Part shown: positions 32,482 through 41,605 of the stretch, piece after piece
Layout of the letters: each line of letters opens with the position of its first letter
How positions within the stretch are numbered: position 1 is the stretch's first letter
DNA from: Flavobacteriaceae bacterium
GTDB taxonomy: Bacteria; Bacteroidota; Bacteroidia; Flavobacteriales; Flavobacteriaceae
Assembly: GCA_021648445.1 (NCBI GenBank)
Contig: JAKISU010000003.1
Coordinates: forward strand, 1 to 63,614
DNA: 63,614 nt
Reading direction: 5' to 3'
Program-made: the position numbers and the translations under genes
The notes under the pieces: generated by a model
Databases searched by the model: none
Told to the model about the DNA's origin: nothing
What the model saw: only the letters and a program-made list of their open reading frames with translations

Positions 32482-35436
32482 TTAAAAGTTAACATTTAAT
32501 CCCATCAAAAATGTTCTAGGTCTTGGATAAGTAGTATTATCAATACCATAGATGTTATTACCAGGATCACCAAAAATCTCAGGATCTAAACCACTATAAT
32601 TGGTAATTGTGAATACATTTTGTACACCAGTCCACAAACGAACGCTTGTTGAATTCTTTTTAAATTTGTCGAAAGTATATCCTAAAATTACATTATCCAT
32701 TCTAAGGAATGAAGCGTTTTCTACATATAAATCTGAAAGTAACACCTCAGAGGTCTCATTAAAGTTAGTATTTAAAACTGATGTAGGAATATTTCCTAAA
32801 GCAGTTGTGGCTTGCAAAAGGTTGTACTGCGCTCTTGAGGAATTTACATTATTGTAAATATAATTACCAAGACTTGCTCTTAAACTAAATGCAAGGTCAA
32901 ATTTTTTATAGTTAACACTTGACTGGAACCCCATAAGCACATCAGCATTGGGTTTTTTATAGATATACCTATCGTCAGTATTAATTATACCGTCTTGATT
33001 GATATCAGCATAGGCACCTTCTATAGGGTTTCCACTAGTATCATATAATTGTTTATAGACAAAAAATGAATATGGCGAAAACCCTTCTCTATGTACTTGT
33101 ACACGTGACCCGGTACCTCCATCAATACCTCCTGTTTCGAAGTCTTGACCCAAGGCAAGTTCATCAATTTCAGTTCTAATAAAGTTTACATTATAATTTA
33201 CATCCCATCTAAAATCATCAGTATTATAAATTTCTGTACCTATTGAAAATTCTATACCTCTAGAAGTAAATCTTCCAATATTTTGCCATCCAACATTACT
33301 AAAATTTGAGCCATCTGCTATAGACACTTCTGCTAATAAATCTTTAGACTCTTTTAAATACACATCTAAAGATCCTGTAAATTTATCATTAAATAGGCCA
33401 TAGTCAAAACCTACATTGTAAGTTGTTGTTTCTTCCCATTTAAGGTCTTCAAATCTAGATTGAGGAATTCCTACTGAAATAGGTGAATTACCAAAAATAT
33501 ATTGTGAAACATTATCTCCTGTTATATATCTGCCTAAATAAGCATACGAAGCTTGAATATCTTGCTGACCGGTAATACCCCAACCAAGTCGCATTTTTAA
33601 ATTTGAAAAAATGTTAGAGTCTTTTAAAAAATCTTCTTCACCCATTTTCCAAGCGAATGCTGCTGCTGGAAAATTTCCCCATCTATTGTCTTCGCTAAAT
33701 CTCGATGTACCATCTCTTCTGTAAGAAAGGGTTAGTAAATATTTATCTTTGAAATTTAAATTTGTCCTTGCAAAGAAACCAATTAAAACAATATCTGGAC
33801 TTGTTTCAACGTCAGGCTCTGCATCAGGGTCTCTTAATTCAAAGCTATTAAAGTCCTCAGCTTCAAATTTTTGGTAAGAATAACCGGCAGTAAACTCTGT
33901 TTTAATTTCATTAAAATCTTTATTATAAACTAGATATCCATCTAAAAGTTTATTATTTCTTCTACTTGTATAATTTCTTGAACTTCCTAGAAAAGGAGTA
34001 TTGGTGTTAATTCTAAATCCTCTTATACTTTCAATAGATCTATTTTCTTGACCTCTTCCGTTAGAGTCATCATAACCTAAATTAACTACAGCTCTTAATT
34101 CCGGAAGGAAATGAAACTTGTAATCTAGTTCAAGGTTTCCGTAAAAGCGAGTAATATTACTTACGTTCCTATTTTGAAATAAGCTTGCAACAGGATTTCT
34201 AGGAGCATTACTTGGCTCACCATTAGAGTCAAAGTATTCGAAAAACCCTCCAAAAGGAGAATTAACGTCATAAACAGGTTGTGTAGGATCCATCCTCAAA
34301 GCATCACCTTCTACACCTTCAGCAAATCTGTTTTTTTCGTAAATTAGATTGGTATTTAGATTTACTTTTAAATGATCTTTAAAGAATTTAGGATTTAACG
34401 ATAACGATGTTGTACCTCTTTCAAAATTAGATGTTCTTCTTAAACCCGGTTGAGCAGTATGACCCAAAGAAAAACGTGCAGGTATTTTATCAAATAATAA
34501 ACCACTCATAGAGAATGATTTGTCCGCGGTTAAATTTTCATTATAAATCTCGTCTTGCCAATCTGTATTTGCATTACCAAGTTGTTCAACGGTAATTCCA
34601 CCTTGCCCTAAACCTACTCTTTCTGTAATTAAATTTCTAAACCCATCTGCGGAAAAAACATCAACTTTATTTGCCAAAGTTTGATAGCCAAATTTAAAAT
34701 CTAAAGTTGCTCGAAAAGTACTTTTACCTTTCTTTGTAGTTATTATAATAACTCCATTAGATGCTCTAGAGCCGTAAATGGCTGTTGCTGATGCATCTTT
34801 TAAAACCGAGAAAGATTCAATATCATTTGGGTTTATAGCTGCTAAAATAGATCTTGACCCGTCTGCATTAGCATTTGAAATAGGCAAACCATCAATGACA
34901 ATTAAAGGGTCGTTTGAAGCTCCTAAAGAAGATCCTCCTCTAATTCTAATTGCTGACCCTCCTCCAGGAGAACCATCAGTAGTAATATTTACACCGGCAA
35001 TACGACCATTAAGTAAATCGCCAGGCGTTACAATATTTCCTTGATTAAAATCTTTGGTTGTAATTGAAGCAACAGCTCCTGTAGCATCTTTTAAAGTAGT
35101 TGTACCATACCCAATAACTACAACCTCATCCAAACTTTCAGCAGATTCTTCAAGTTCAACATTAATGTCTTCATTATTAGTTACCGTAACCTCTACATTG
35201 TTATATCCAATAAATGAAAATACCAATACATCACCGGTATTTACATTATTGATTGCGTACAGGCCATCAAAATCGGTTGTCGTTCCGTTAGCTGTTCCTT
35301 TAATAACAACATTAACTCCCGGCAACTCGGTTTTGGTCGTCTTGTCAGTAACCTTTCCTTTTATTGTAAATTGTGCAAAAGCAATCACAGGAAAGAATAA
35401 TATTATACTTAAAAAAGTATTTTTAAAATTTCTCAT
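32482..35436 (-). CDS. susC: SusC/RagA-family TonB-linked outer-membrane transporter
   Basis: 984 residues. Signal peptide ending VIAFAQ, then a carboxypeptidase-regulatory-like domain (GKVTDKTTKTELPGVNVVIKGT...GLYAINNVNTGD, about 25-105). The SusC box region SLDEVVVIGYGTTT follows, then the plug (GDLLNGRIAGVNITTDGSPGGGSAIRIRGGSSL...) and a long barrel ending in MGLNVNF. It imports malto-oligosaccharides across the outer membrane with TonB energy. It heads the minus-strand susC-susD-susE-susE/F-amylase run and is divergent from the LacI regulator gene. Confidence 0.97.
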   Translation of the reverse strand: MRNFKNTFLSIILFFPVIAFAQFTIKGKVTDKTTKTELPGVNVVIKGTANGTTTDFDGLYAINNVNTGDVLVFSFIGYNNVEVTVTNNEDINVELEESAESLDEVVVIGYGTTTLKDATGAVASITTKDFNQGNIVTPGDLLNGRIAGVNITTDGSPGGGSAIRIRGGSSLGASNDPLIVIDGLPISNANADGSRSILAAINPNDIESFSVLKDASATAIYGSRASNGVIIITTKKGKSTFRATLDFKFGYQTLANKVDVFSADGFRNLITERVGLGQGGITVEQLGNANTDWQDEIYNENLTADKSFSMSGLLFDKIPARFSLGHTAQPGLRRTSNFERGTTSLSLNPKFFKDHLKVNLNTNLIYEKNRFAEGVEGDALRMDPTQPVYDVNSPFGGFFEYFDSNGEPSNAPRNPVASLFQNRNVSNITRFYGNLELDYKFHFLPELRAVVNLGYDDSNGRGQENRSIESIRGFRINTNTPFLGSSRNYTSRRNNKLLDGYLVYNKDFNEIKTEFTAGYSYQKFEAEDFNSFELRDPDAEPDVETSPDIVLIGFFARTNLNFKDKYLLTLSYRRDGTSRFSEDNRWGNFPAAAFAWKMGEEDFLKDSNIFSNLKMRLGWGITGQQDIQASYAYLGRYITGDNVSQYIFGNSPISVGIPQSRFEDLKWEETTTYNVGFDYGLFNDKFTGSLDVYLKESKDLLAEVSIADGSNFSNVGWQNIGRFTSRGIEFSIGTEIYNTDDFRWDVNYNVNFIRTEIDELALGQDFETGGIDGGTGSRVQVHREGFSPYSFFVYKQLYDTSGNPIEGAYADINQDGIINTDDRYIYKKPNADVLMGFQSSVNYKKFDLAFSLRASLGNYIYNNVNSSRAQYNLLQATTALGNIPTSVLNTNFNETSEVLLSDLYVENASFLRMDNVILGYTFDKFKKNSTSVRLWTGVQNVFTITNYSGLDPEIFGDPGNNIYGIDNTTYPRPRTFLMGLNVNF

Positions 35437-35772
35437 AAATTTAATTTGAGTTAGTTAATCTTTCAGTTAAAAACTTAACAAACTTTACATTTCACGGGAT
35501 GAATATACACTCTTAACATTAGATTAACTATGACATGCCAAATAAAACCTCTACGAAAACGGTTTCGTGTTAAAAACTTTTGTATTTTGCTGAAATAGCG
35601 CCCTGAAAAAACATAGTTTTTAGTCTAAATATCCTTATTTTGTGAATATACGAATACAATGAAACGAGCATGTTAATCCCGAGTACTCGGGATCACACCC
35701 AAGGAAATGATTAATAGCGAACAGTCCCGATAGCTATCGGGATGACCTTTAAAAATCAATAAATATAGACAC
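35437..35772. other. Divergent control region between susC and the LacI-type gene
   Basis: 336 bases without a gene. It holds a LacI-type operator-like palindrome (35553-35568) and the second copy of the leader repeat (35659 onwards). TATTTTG sequences at about 35581 and 35637 are near but not exact -7 boxes. No exact TAnnTTTG box facing susC was found. Confidence 0.7.
35553..35568. promoter_or_regulatory. LacI-type operator-like palindrome
   Basis: ACGAAAACGGTTTCGT, a 16-base near-perfect palindrome with a central CG, typical of LacI/GalR-family operators. It lies between susC and the LacI-family gene, 117 bases from the susC start. Confidence 0.6.
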
Positions 35773-35775
35773 ATG
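35659..35775 (+). repeat. Leader repeat (copy 2) upstream of the LacI-type gene
   Basis: ATGAAACGAGCATGTTAA, then TCCCGAGTACTCGGGA, GATTAATAGCGAACAGTCCCGA with a second palindrome (TCCCGATAGCTATCGGGA), then GACCTTTAAAAATCAATAAA and TATAGACACATGAAA at the gene start. This is the longest copy. Confidence 0.88.
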
Positions 35776-36825
35776 AAATCTAAGATTACCATAAAAGATA
35801 TTGCCAAAGAGTTAGGTGTTTCTACTTCTACTGTCTCAAAAGCGTTAAAAGACAGTCATGAAATTAGTGAGGAAACACGTAAAAAAATTAAAGCTTTTGC
35901 CAATTTTTATCATTATAAACCTAATAGTTTAGCATTAAAATTAAGGAATAAAAAAACGATGGTTATTGGAATTATAATTCCTGAAATAGTACATCATTTT
36001 TTTTCGAGAGTTATTAGTGGTATTGAAAAAACAGCCAATGAAAGAGGTTATAACGTGATGATCTGTTTGTCTAATGAATCGTACAATAAAGAGCTTTTAA
36101 ATATAAATATGCTTGCTGATGGTAGTGTAGATGGTTTATTAATTTCTATAGCTAAAGAAACCCTAGAAAAGAAAGAGTTTAATCATTTTAAAGAATTAAT
36201 TAATGATGAAATTCCTTTTGTTTTATTTGATAGAGTTTCTGATGAAATAGCTTGCGATAAAGTATTGGTTGATGATGCCGGAGGAGGTTATAAAGCAACT
36301 AACCATCTTATTGATATTGGTTGTAAGAGAATTGCTCTGTTAACAACGCCAGATCATGTAAATGTAGGTACTCAACGTAGATTAGGATATATCAGAGCTT
36401 TAGAAGAAAACAATAGAAAAGTAAACAACGATTTAATTATTAAAATAAATGAGAGTTTTGACATCGCCGAACAAATAAAAAAGTTATTAAATTCACCCGA
36501 TAAATTACCGGACGGCATCTTTGCCGTAAACGAAATCTATGCTGCAACTGCTATGAAAATAGCTAGAGAAAAAGGCTTAAATATACCTGAAGATATTGCA
36601 GTTATAGGTTTTACTGACGGGTTAATATCTGAATTCTCAACACCGCCATTATCTACCGTTGCTCAACATGGATTTACTATGGGAGAGCAGGCAGCTGACT
36701 TGTTGCTTAATAGAATTCAAAAGAAGGAAAATGCTGAAAACGATTTTGAAAGAAAAGTAATTTCAACCAATCTGAAAATTAGAAATTCTACTCAAAAAAT
36801 TCATAAAAAAGTAACTTTTAATTAA
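35773..36825 (+). CDS. LacI-family transcriptional regulator of the maltodextrin locus
   Basis: 350 residues. An N-terminal LacI helix-turn-helix (TIKDIAKELGVSTSTVSKALKD, residues 4-25) is followed by the hinge helix region YHYKPNSLALKLR and a periplasmic-binding-protein-like effector domain (VIGIIIPEIVHHFFSRVISGIE...; LFDRVSDEIACDKVLVDDAGGGY; DIAVIGFTDGLIS). The protein should sense an intracellular sugar, probably maltose or a derivative, and control the divergent sus and transporter/enzyme operons. A LacI-type palindrome sits between it and susC. Repressor or activator mode cannot be told from sequence. Confidence 0.95.
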   Translation: MKSKITIKDIAKELGVSTSTVSKALKDSHEISEETRKKIKAFANFYHYKPNSLALKLRNKKTMVIGIIIPEIVHHFFSRVISGIEKTANERGYNVMICLSNESYNKELLNINMLADGSVDGLLISIAKETLEKKEFNHFKELINDEIPFVLFDRVSDEIACDKVLVDDAGGGYKATNHLIDIGCKRIALLTTPDHVNVGTQRRLGYIRALEENNRKVNNDLIIKINESFDIAEQIKKLLNSPDKLPDGIFAVNEIYAATAMKIAREKGLNIPEDIAVIGFTDGLISEFSTPPLSTVAQHGFTMGEQAADLLLNRIQKKENAENDFERKVISTNLKIRNSTQKIHKKVTFN

Positions 36826-36981
36826 AAAATTATATATTTACCGCTTGAAACGTAAGTTTTAAACTTATTATTTTACACTTCACACTGTATTTAAACTGAT
36901 ATTTTTTATCGGTTTAATTTATCATTTTAATTATTTTAATTTAATTTATCCACCTACGGTGGGTTATTAAAACTTATACGC

Positions 36982-38358
36982 ATGAAAAAACAGAAACTAG
37001 GTTTCTGGGAAATCTGGAACATGAGTTTTGGTTTCTTGGGTATTCAATTCGGGTTTGCTTTACAAGGTGGGTTCATGTCTAGAATATTTCAAACCTTAGG
37101 AGCAGAAAAAGATGCTATTCCGTTGTTATGGATTGCAGCACCTTTAACAGGTTTGTTAGTACAACCTATTATTGGATATATGAGTGATAGAACCTGGAGT
37201 GTGAAATGGGGAAGAAGAAAACCTTATTTTTTAGTAGGAGCCATTTTAAGCACATTCGCCTTATTTTTTATGCCACATTCGCCTACGCTTTGGATAGCTG
37301 CCGGATTCTTATGGATACTCGACGCTTCTATAAATATTTCTATGGAGCCCTTTAGAGCATTAGTGGCTGACAAACTCCCGGAATCTCAACGTTCTTACGG
37401 CTTTATAATTCAAACGTTGATTATTGGTATTGGTACTTGGATAGCAAGTAATTTACCTTGGATGGTTTCTCAACTAGGTGTAAGTAATTCTGCTGAAGCA
37501 GGAGTGATACCTATGTCTGTTAAAGTAGCTTTTTCTATTGGTGCTTTTGTATTTTTGGTGAGTATTCTCTATACCATTTTTACAACTAAAGAATATCCAC
37601 CGGAGGATATGGAAGAATTTGAAAACGAAAAAAAACGTAAAAATCAATTTATACCTGACATTATCAATAACATAGGTAATATGCCAACAACAATGAAAAA
37701 GTTGGGTGTTGTTCAATTTTTCAGCTGGTTTGCTTTTTTTACCATGTGGAGTATGGCTAACCCGGCTTTGACAGAACATGTTTTTAAAACACCTGCTCCT
37801 ATTGAAAGTGCATATAATCTGAATATTGCTGAACAAGCCGAAGCTTTTAGTGTAGCAAATACAGCATTTCAAGAATCTTCAAATTTAGTAGGTTCATATA
37901 TGGGAATTTACGGACTATCATCAATGGTTTTTGCATTGCTATTTGTTTTTTACACTTCAAAAAGAAGAATTAATAGAAAATTAGTGCATTTAGCTTCACT
38001 TATACTTGGCGGAATAGGGTTTTTGGTAATGGTTTATATACCTGACCCCAACTATTTAACCTTAGCTTTTACCTTAATTGGTTTTGCTTGGGGAAGTATT
38101 TTATCAATGCCTTACGCAATGTTATCAAGTACGATCAATCCAAAAAAAATGGGTGTGTTTATGGGAATTTTCAATATGTTTATTGTAATTCCTCAAATTA
38201 TTGCCGCTTTAGGCGGAATTAATTATATCTCTGATTTATTTGGAGAAGAGACCATTAATGCCATGTTAGTTGCAGGATTGAGTTTAATAATTGCAGGATT
38301 AAGTAATCTATTAATAACCAATAAGGATGCCATATCCTATCAACCAACAAACGATTAA
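36982..38358 (+). CDS. MFS sugar symporter (SLC45/maltose-transporter-like)
   Basis: 458 residues with about 12 membrane segments. The N-terminal motif GFLGIQFGFALQGGFMSRIFQTLGA, the loop GYMSDRTWSVKWGRRKPYFLVGA (an RxGRRKPY signature of the GPH/SLC45 sugar symporters) and SMPYAMLSSTINPKKMGVFMGIFNMFIVIPQI are typical. The protein probably imports maltose or short maltodextrins across the inner membrane with a cation. The next gene, pgmB, starts at the base after its stop, so transport and phosphorolysis are coupled. A near -7 box TATATTTA lies just after the LacI-gene stop. Confidence 0.92.
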   Translation: MKKQKLGFWEIWNMSFGFLGIQFGFALQGGFMSRIFQTLGAEKDAIPLLWIAAPLTGLLVQPIIGYMSDRTWSVKWGRRKPYFLVGAILSTFALFFMPHSPTLWIAAGFLWILDASINISMEPFRALVADKLPESQRSYGFIIQTLIIGIGTWIASNLPWMVSQLGVSNSAEAGVIPMSVKVAFSIGAFVFLVSILYTIFTTKEYPPEDMEEFENEKKRKNQFIPDIINNIGNMPTTMKKLGVVQFFSWFAFFTMWSMANPALTEHVFKTPAPIESAYNLNIAEQAEAFSVANTAFQESSNLVGSYMGIYGLSSMVFALLFVFYTSKRRINRKLVHLASLILGGIGFLVMVYIPDPNYLTLAFTLIGFAWGSILSMPYAMLSSTINPKKMGVFMGIFNMFIVIPQIIAALGGINYISDLFGEETINAMLVAGLSLIIAGLSNLLITNKDAISYQPTND

Positions 38359-39015
38359 ATGAATAAAAAAGCATTCATATTCGACCTTGACGGAGTAATA
38401 GTTGACACCGCTAAGTATCATTATTTAGCTTGGAAAAAATTAGCCAATAGTATTGGTGTCGATTTTACTGAAATTCAAAATGAGCAGTTAAAAGGTGTAA
38501 GTAGAGTAAAATCTTTAGAGAAAATATTGAGTTGGTCAAATAAAACAATTTCTGAAGATCAATTTATGGAATTAATGACAAAAAAAAATGATGATTATCT
38601 CAGCTATATTGCTAAAATGGATGAAAGTGAAATATTACCTGATGTTACCAATATTTTAGATTATCTAATAGAAAAGAAACAACCTATAGCTTTAGGATCA
38701 GCAAGTAAAAATGCAAGAGAAATTCTTAAAAAAGTAAATCTATACAATAAGTTTGATGTTATTGTTGATGGTAATGATGTTACTGAAGCAAAACCGAATC
38801 CTGAAGTATTTTTAATTGCAGCAAACAAATTAAATATAAATCCTGAAAACTGTATTGTTTTTGAAGATTCTGTAGCAGGAGTACAAGCTGCAAATATTGC
38901 AAAAATGATCCCCATAGGTATCGGACGAAAAGAAGTACTTCATGAAGCAGATGATGTATTTACAGATTTTACTGAAATGAGTACAGGTTATTTAAAAGAA
39001 TTAATAATAAAATGA
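38359..39015 (+). CDS. pgmB: Beta-phosphoglucomutase
   Basis: 218 residues, HAD superfamily. The protein converts beta-glucose-1-phosphate to glucose-6-phosphate via an aspartyl phosphate. The nucleophile/acid pair is in FDLDGVIVDTAKYHYLAWKKLA (motif I DxD). The substrate-specificity features LKGVSRVKSLEKIL and GSASKNAREILKKV (motif II Ser, then Lys) and the metal-binding FEDSVAGVQAA follow. Its place between the sugar symporter and GH65 maltose phosphorylase matches its use of the beta-glucose-1-phosphate that inverting GH65 enzymes release. Confidence 0.95.
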   Translation: MNKKAFIFDLDGVIVDTAKYHYLAWKKLANSIGVDFTEIQNEQLKGVSRVKSLEKILSWSNKTISEDQFMELMTKKNDDYLSYIAKMDESEILPDVTNILDYLIEKKQPIALGSASKNAREILKKVNLYNKFDVIVDGNDVTEAKPNPEVFLIAANKLNINPENCIVFEDSVAGVQAANIAKMIPIGIGRKEVLHEADDVFTDFTEMSTGYLKELIIK

Positions 39016-39018
39016 TTT

Positions 39019-39095
39019 GTCATTCCTGCGAAAGCAGGAATCTCATTGATGATTAAGTAAAGTAAAATAAAGACTCCTGCTTTCGCAGGAATGAC
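39019..39095. repeat. Paired REP-like hairpins between pgmB and GH65
   Basis: ATTCCTGCGAAAGCAGGAAT (39022-39041) and CTCCTGCTTTCGCAGGAATG (39074-39092) form one larger inverted pair with outer GTC/GAC bases. The ATG at 39091 used by the ORF track belongs to this repeat. Confidence 0.85.
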
Positions 39096-39108
39096 AAAAG
39101 AATATAGA

Positions 39109-41415
39109 ATGAATCAAAATTATATCAAACCAGACAATTGGTCAATCATAGAAGAAGGTTTTGATGCAAGTCGCATAAAATCTTCAGAAAGTCTTTTCAG
39201 TATTGGTAACGGAGCCATGGGGCAACGTGCAAATTTTGAAGAAAATTACTCAGGAGCAACCTTTCAAGGAAGTTATATTGCAGGTGTTTATTATCCAGAT
39301 AAAACACGTGTCGGTTGGTGGAAAAACGGCTATCCAGAGTATTTTGCAAAAGTACTGAACGCACCAAATTGGATTGGAATAAACGTACTAATTAATGATG
39401 AACAACTCGATTTATTCGCTTGTAAAAAAGTAGAAAATTTCCGCAGACAACTCAATATGAAAGAAGGTTGGTTGTCGAGAAGTTTTACAGCAATACTTCA
39501 AAATAACATCGAAGTTAAAGTAGAAACAAAACGTTTTTTAAGTTTAGATTTAGATGAAGTTGGTGCAATCCATTATCAAATAACACCAATAAATGTTGAT
39601 GCTACAATTACATTTCAACCGTATTTAGACGTAGGAATTACCAATGAAGACACCAATTGGGACGATAACTTTTGGGACACACTACACCTAAGTCACAAAA
39701 ATAACCAGGTCTTTATACAATCAAAAACTATGAAAATAGATTTTTATATCTGTACGTTTATGGAGTCGAAAGTGTTTATAAACGGAAAATATGTTTTAAT
39801 AGAGCCAAATATTGAAACAGATGCAAATTATGCATCATTTAGTTATCAATACAATGTAAAACAAGGCGAAACATACACAATCAATAAATTTGGAGGTTAT
39901 ACAGTCGATAGAAATCACGATAAATCTGAATTAGTTTCAGTAGCAAAAACAGTTTTAGAAAAAGCCACTTTGTTAGGATTTGATAATTTACTAGAGCAGC
40001 AAAAAAATGCTTGGGCAACTATTTGGGAAACTTCAGATATTACTATTTCTGGCGATGTAAAAGCACAACAAGGTATCAGATTTAATATTTTTCAACTCAA
40101 CCAAACATATTTAGGAAAAGATGCACGATTAAATATTGGTCCAAAAGGGTTTACAGGTGAAAAATATGGAGGAAGCACTTATTGGGATACCGAAGCTTAT
40201 TGCATACCATTTTATATGGCAACCAAAGACCAACAGGTTGCCAGAAATTTATTAGAATATCGTTATAATCATTTAGAAAAAGCGATTGAAAATGCTGAAA
40301 AATTAGGCTTTTCAAAAGGAGCAGCTTTATACCCAATGGTAACTATGAATGGTGAAGAATGCCATAACGAATGGGAAATTACCTTTGAGGAAATCCACCG
40401 TAACGGAGCTATCGCTTTTGCCATTTTTAATTACTATCGATATACAGGAGACTACAGTTATATTACTGAAAAAGGTTTAGAAGTATTGATTGCTATTGCA
40501 CGTTTTTGGCGTCAACGCACAAACTATTCTAAGGCAAAAAATAAATATGTAATTCTTGGGGTTACAGGTCCGAATGAATACGAAAATAACGTAAACAATA
40601 ACTGGTATACCAATTATCTAGCACAATGGTGCATCAAATATGCCATTGAGAATATTGAAAAAATAAAATCTGATTATAGTTCTGATTATACTAGAATTAT
40701 GAATAAAGTACAACTTTCTAATGTAGAAATTGAACAATGGAATATTGTTGCAAATAATATGTACTTCCCATATTCTGAAAAACAACAGGTATATTTACAG
40801 CAAGACGGATTTTTAGACAAAGAATTGGTTACTGTTGCTGATTTAGACAAATCGAACAGACCAATCAATCAAAAATGGTCTTGGGATCGTATTTTACGTT
40901 CGCCATATATCAAACAAGCAGATGTATTACAAGGTTTCTATTTTTTTGAAGACCATTTTACGGAGGAGGAATTAGAACGACATTTTGATTTTTACGAATC
41001 ATTTACTGTTCATGAATCATCATTATCACCATGTGTACACAGTATTCAAGCTGCAAAATTAGATAAAATGGAGCAGGCATATCAATTCTATTTACGTACT
41101 TCTCGTTTAGATTTGGACGATTATAATCATGAAGTTGAAGAAGGTTTGCATATTACATCTATGGCTGGAACTTGGATGAGCATCGTTGAAGGTTTTGGAG
41201 GTATGCGTGTAAAAGACAATAGATTGTCATTTAATCCAAAAATTCCCCAGCAATGGGGTGCCTATACATTTAAAGTAAATTTTAGAAATCAAGTTTTAAA
41301 AGTGAATATCACCCAAACGGGTACTTCTTTCGAAATTGATGGAGATAATGAACTAGATATTTTGGTAAATGGTAAACAAGTAACTGTTTCGCCAAATAGT
41401 TTGGTGACCGTTTAA
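39109..41415 (+). CDS. GH65 maltose (or related disaccharide) phosphorylase
   Basis: 768 residues from the ATG at 39109. The track start at 39091 is inside a REP-like repeat and adds six residues that I reject. GH65 layout: N-terminal beta-sandwich (ESLFSIGNGAMGQRANFEE), (alpha/alpha)6 barrel with RFNIFQLNQTYLGKDARLNIGPKGFTGEKYGG, and the catalytic acid Glu490 in VTGPNEYENNVNNNWYTN. The late GLHITSMAGTWMSIVEGFGGMRV is the phosphate-binding region. The protein splits maltose with phosphate to beta-glucose-1-phosphate and glucose in the cytoplasm. Maltose is the likeliest substrate from the locus; trehalose or kojibiose cannot be excluded. Confidence 0.94.
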   Translation: MNQNYIKPDNWSIIEEGFDASRIKSSESLFSIGNGAMGQRANFEENYSGATFQGSYIAGVYYPDKTRVGWWKNGYPEYFAKVLNAPNWIGINVLINDEQLDLFACKKVENFRRQLNMKEGWLSRSFTAILQNNIEVKVETKRFLSLDLDEVGAIHYQITPINVDATITFQPYLDVGITNEDTNWDDNFWDTLHLSHKNNQVFIQSKTMKIDFYICTFMESKVFINGKYVLIEPNIETDANYASFSYQYNVKQGETYTINKFGGYTVDRNHDKSELVSVAKTVLEKATLLGFDNLLEQQKNAWATIWETSDITISGDVKAQQGIRFNIFQLNQTYLGKDARLNIGPKGFTGEKYGGSTYWDTEAYCIPFYMATKDQQVARNLLEYRYNHLEKAIENAEKLGFSKGAALYPMVTMNGEECHNEWEITFEEIHRNGAIAFAIFNYYRYTGDYSYITEKGLEVLIAIARFWRQRTNYSKAKNKYVILGVTGPNEYENNVNNNWYTNYLAQWCIKYAIENIEKIKSDYSSDYTRIMNKVQLSNVEIEQWNIVANNMYFPYSEKQQVYLQQDGFLDKELVTVADLDKSNRPINQKWSWDRILRSPYIKQADVLQGFYFFEDHFTEEELERHFDFYESFTVHESSLSPCVHSIQAAKLDKMEQAYQFYLRTSRLDLDDYNHEVEEGLHITSMAGTWMSIVEGFGGMRVKDNRLSFNPKIPQQWGAYTFKVNFRNQVLKVNITQTGTSFEIDGDNELDILVNGKQVTVSPNSLVTV

Positions 41416-41443
41416 GAAAACATCATTCTAAATGAATGTCCGT

Positions 41444-41513
41444 TCGAGCGCAGTCGAGAACTATTTTTGAAAATAGGTTTTATACTAAATAAAAAGGTCT
41501 CGACTGCGCTCGA
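41444..41513. repeat. REP-like inverted repeat (TCGAGCGCAGTCGAGA arms)
   Basis: TCGAGCGCAGTCGAGA at 41444-41459 and its complement at 41498-41513, the same arms as at 25071-25128. It lies just after the GH65 stop and may end that transcript. Confidence 0.85.
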
Positions 41514-41538
41514 CCAGACAATAACAAGAACATTAATT

Positions 41539-41605
41539 ATGAAACGAGCATGTTAATCCCGAAGCTTCGGGATGACCTTTAAAAATCAATAAATATAAAC
41601 ACATG
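41539..41605 (+). repeat. Leader repeat (copy 3) upstream of the SusA-like gene
   Basis: ATGAAACGAGCATGTTAA, TCCCGAAGCTTCGGGA, then GACCTTTAAAAATCAATAAA and TATAAACACATGAAA. It is nearly identical to copy 2 but lacks the middle GATTAATAGCGAACAG unit. Confidence 0.88.

Noticed and set aside
34778-35449. Plus-strand ORFs opposite susC
   Set aside because: They mirror the plug and carboxypeptidase-like domain codons of susC and have low-complexity sequence.
36828-36841. TATATTTA near the start of the symporter gene leader as a -7 box
   Set aside because: It misses the final G of TAnnTTTG, and no -33 element supports it; possible but not listed as a feature.
39091-39108. Upstream ATG for the GH65 gene
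   Set aside because: It is part of a palindromic intergenic repeat (GGAATGAC end), and family similarity begins at the 39109 Met.
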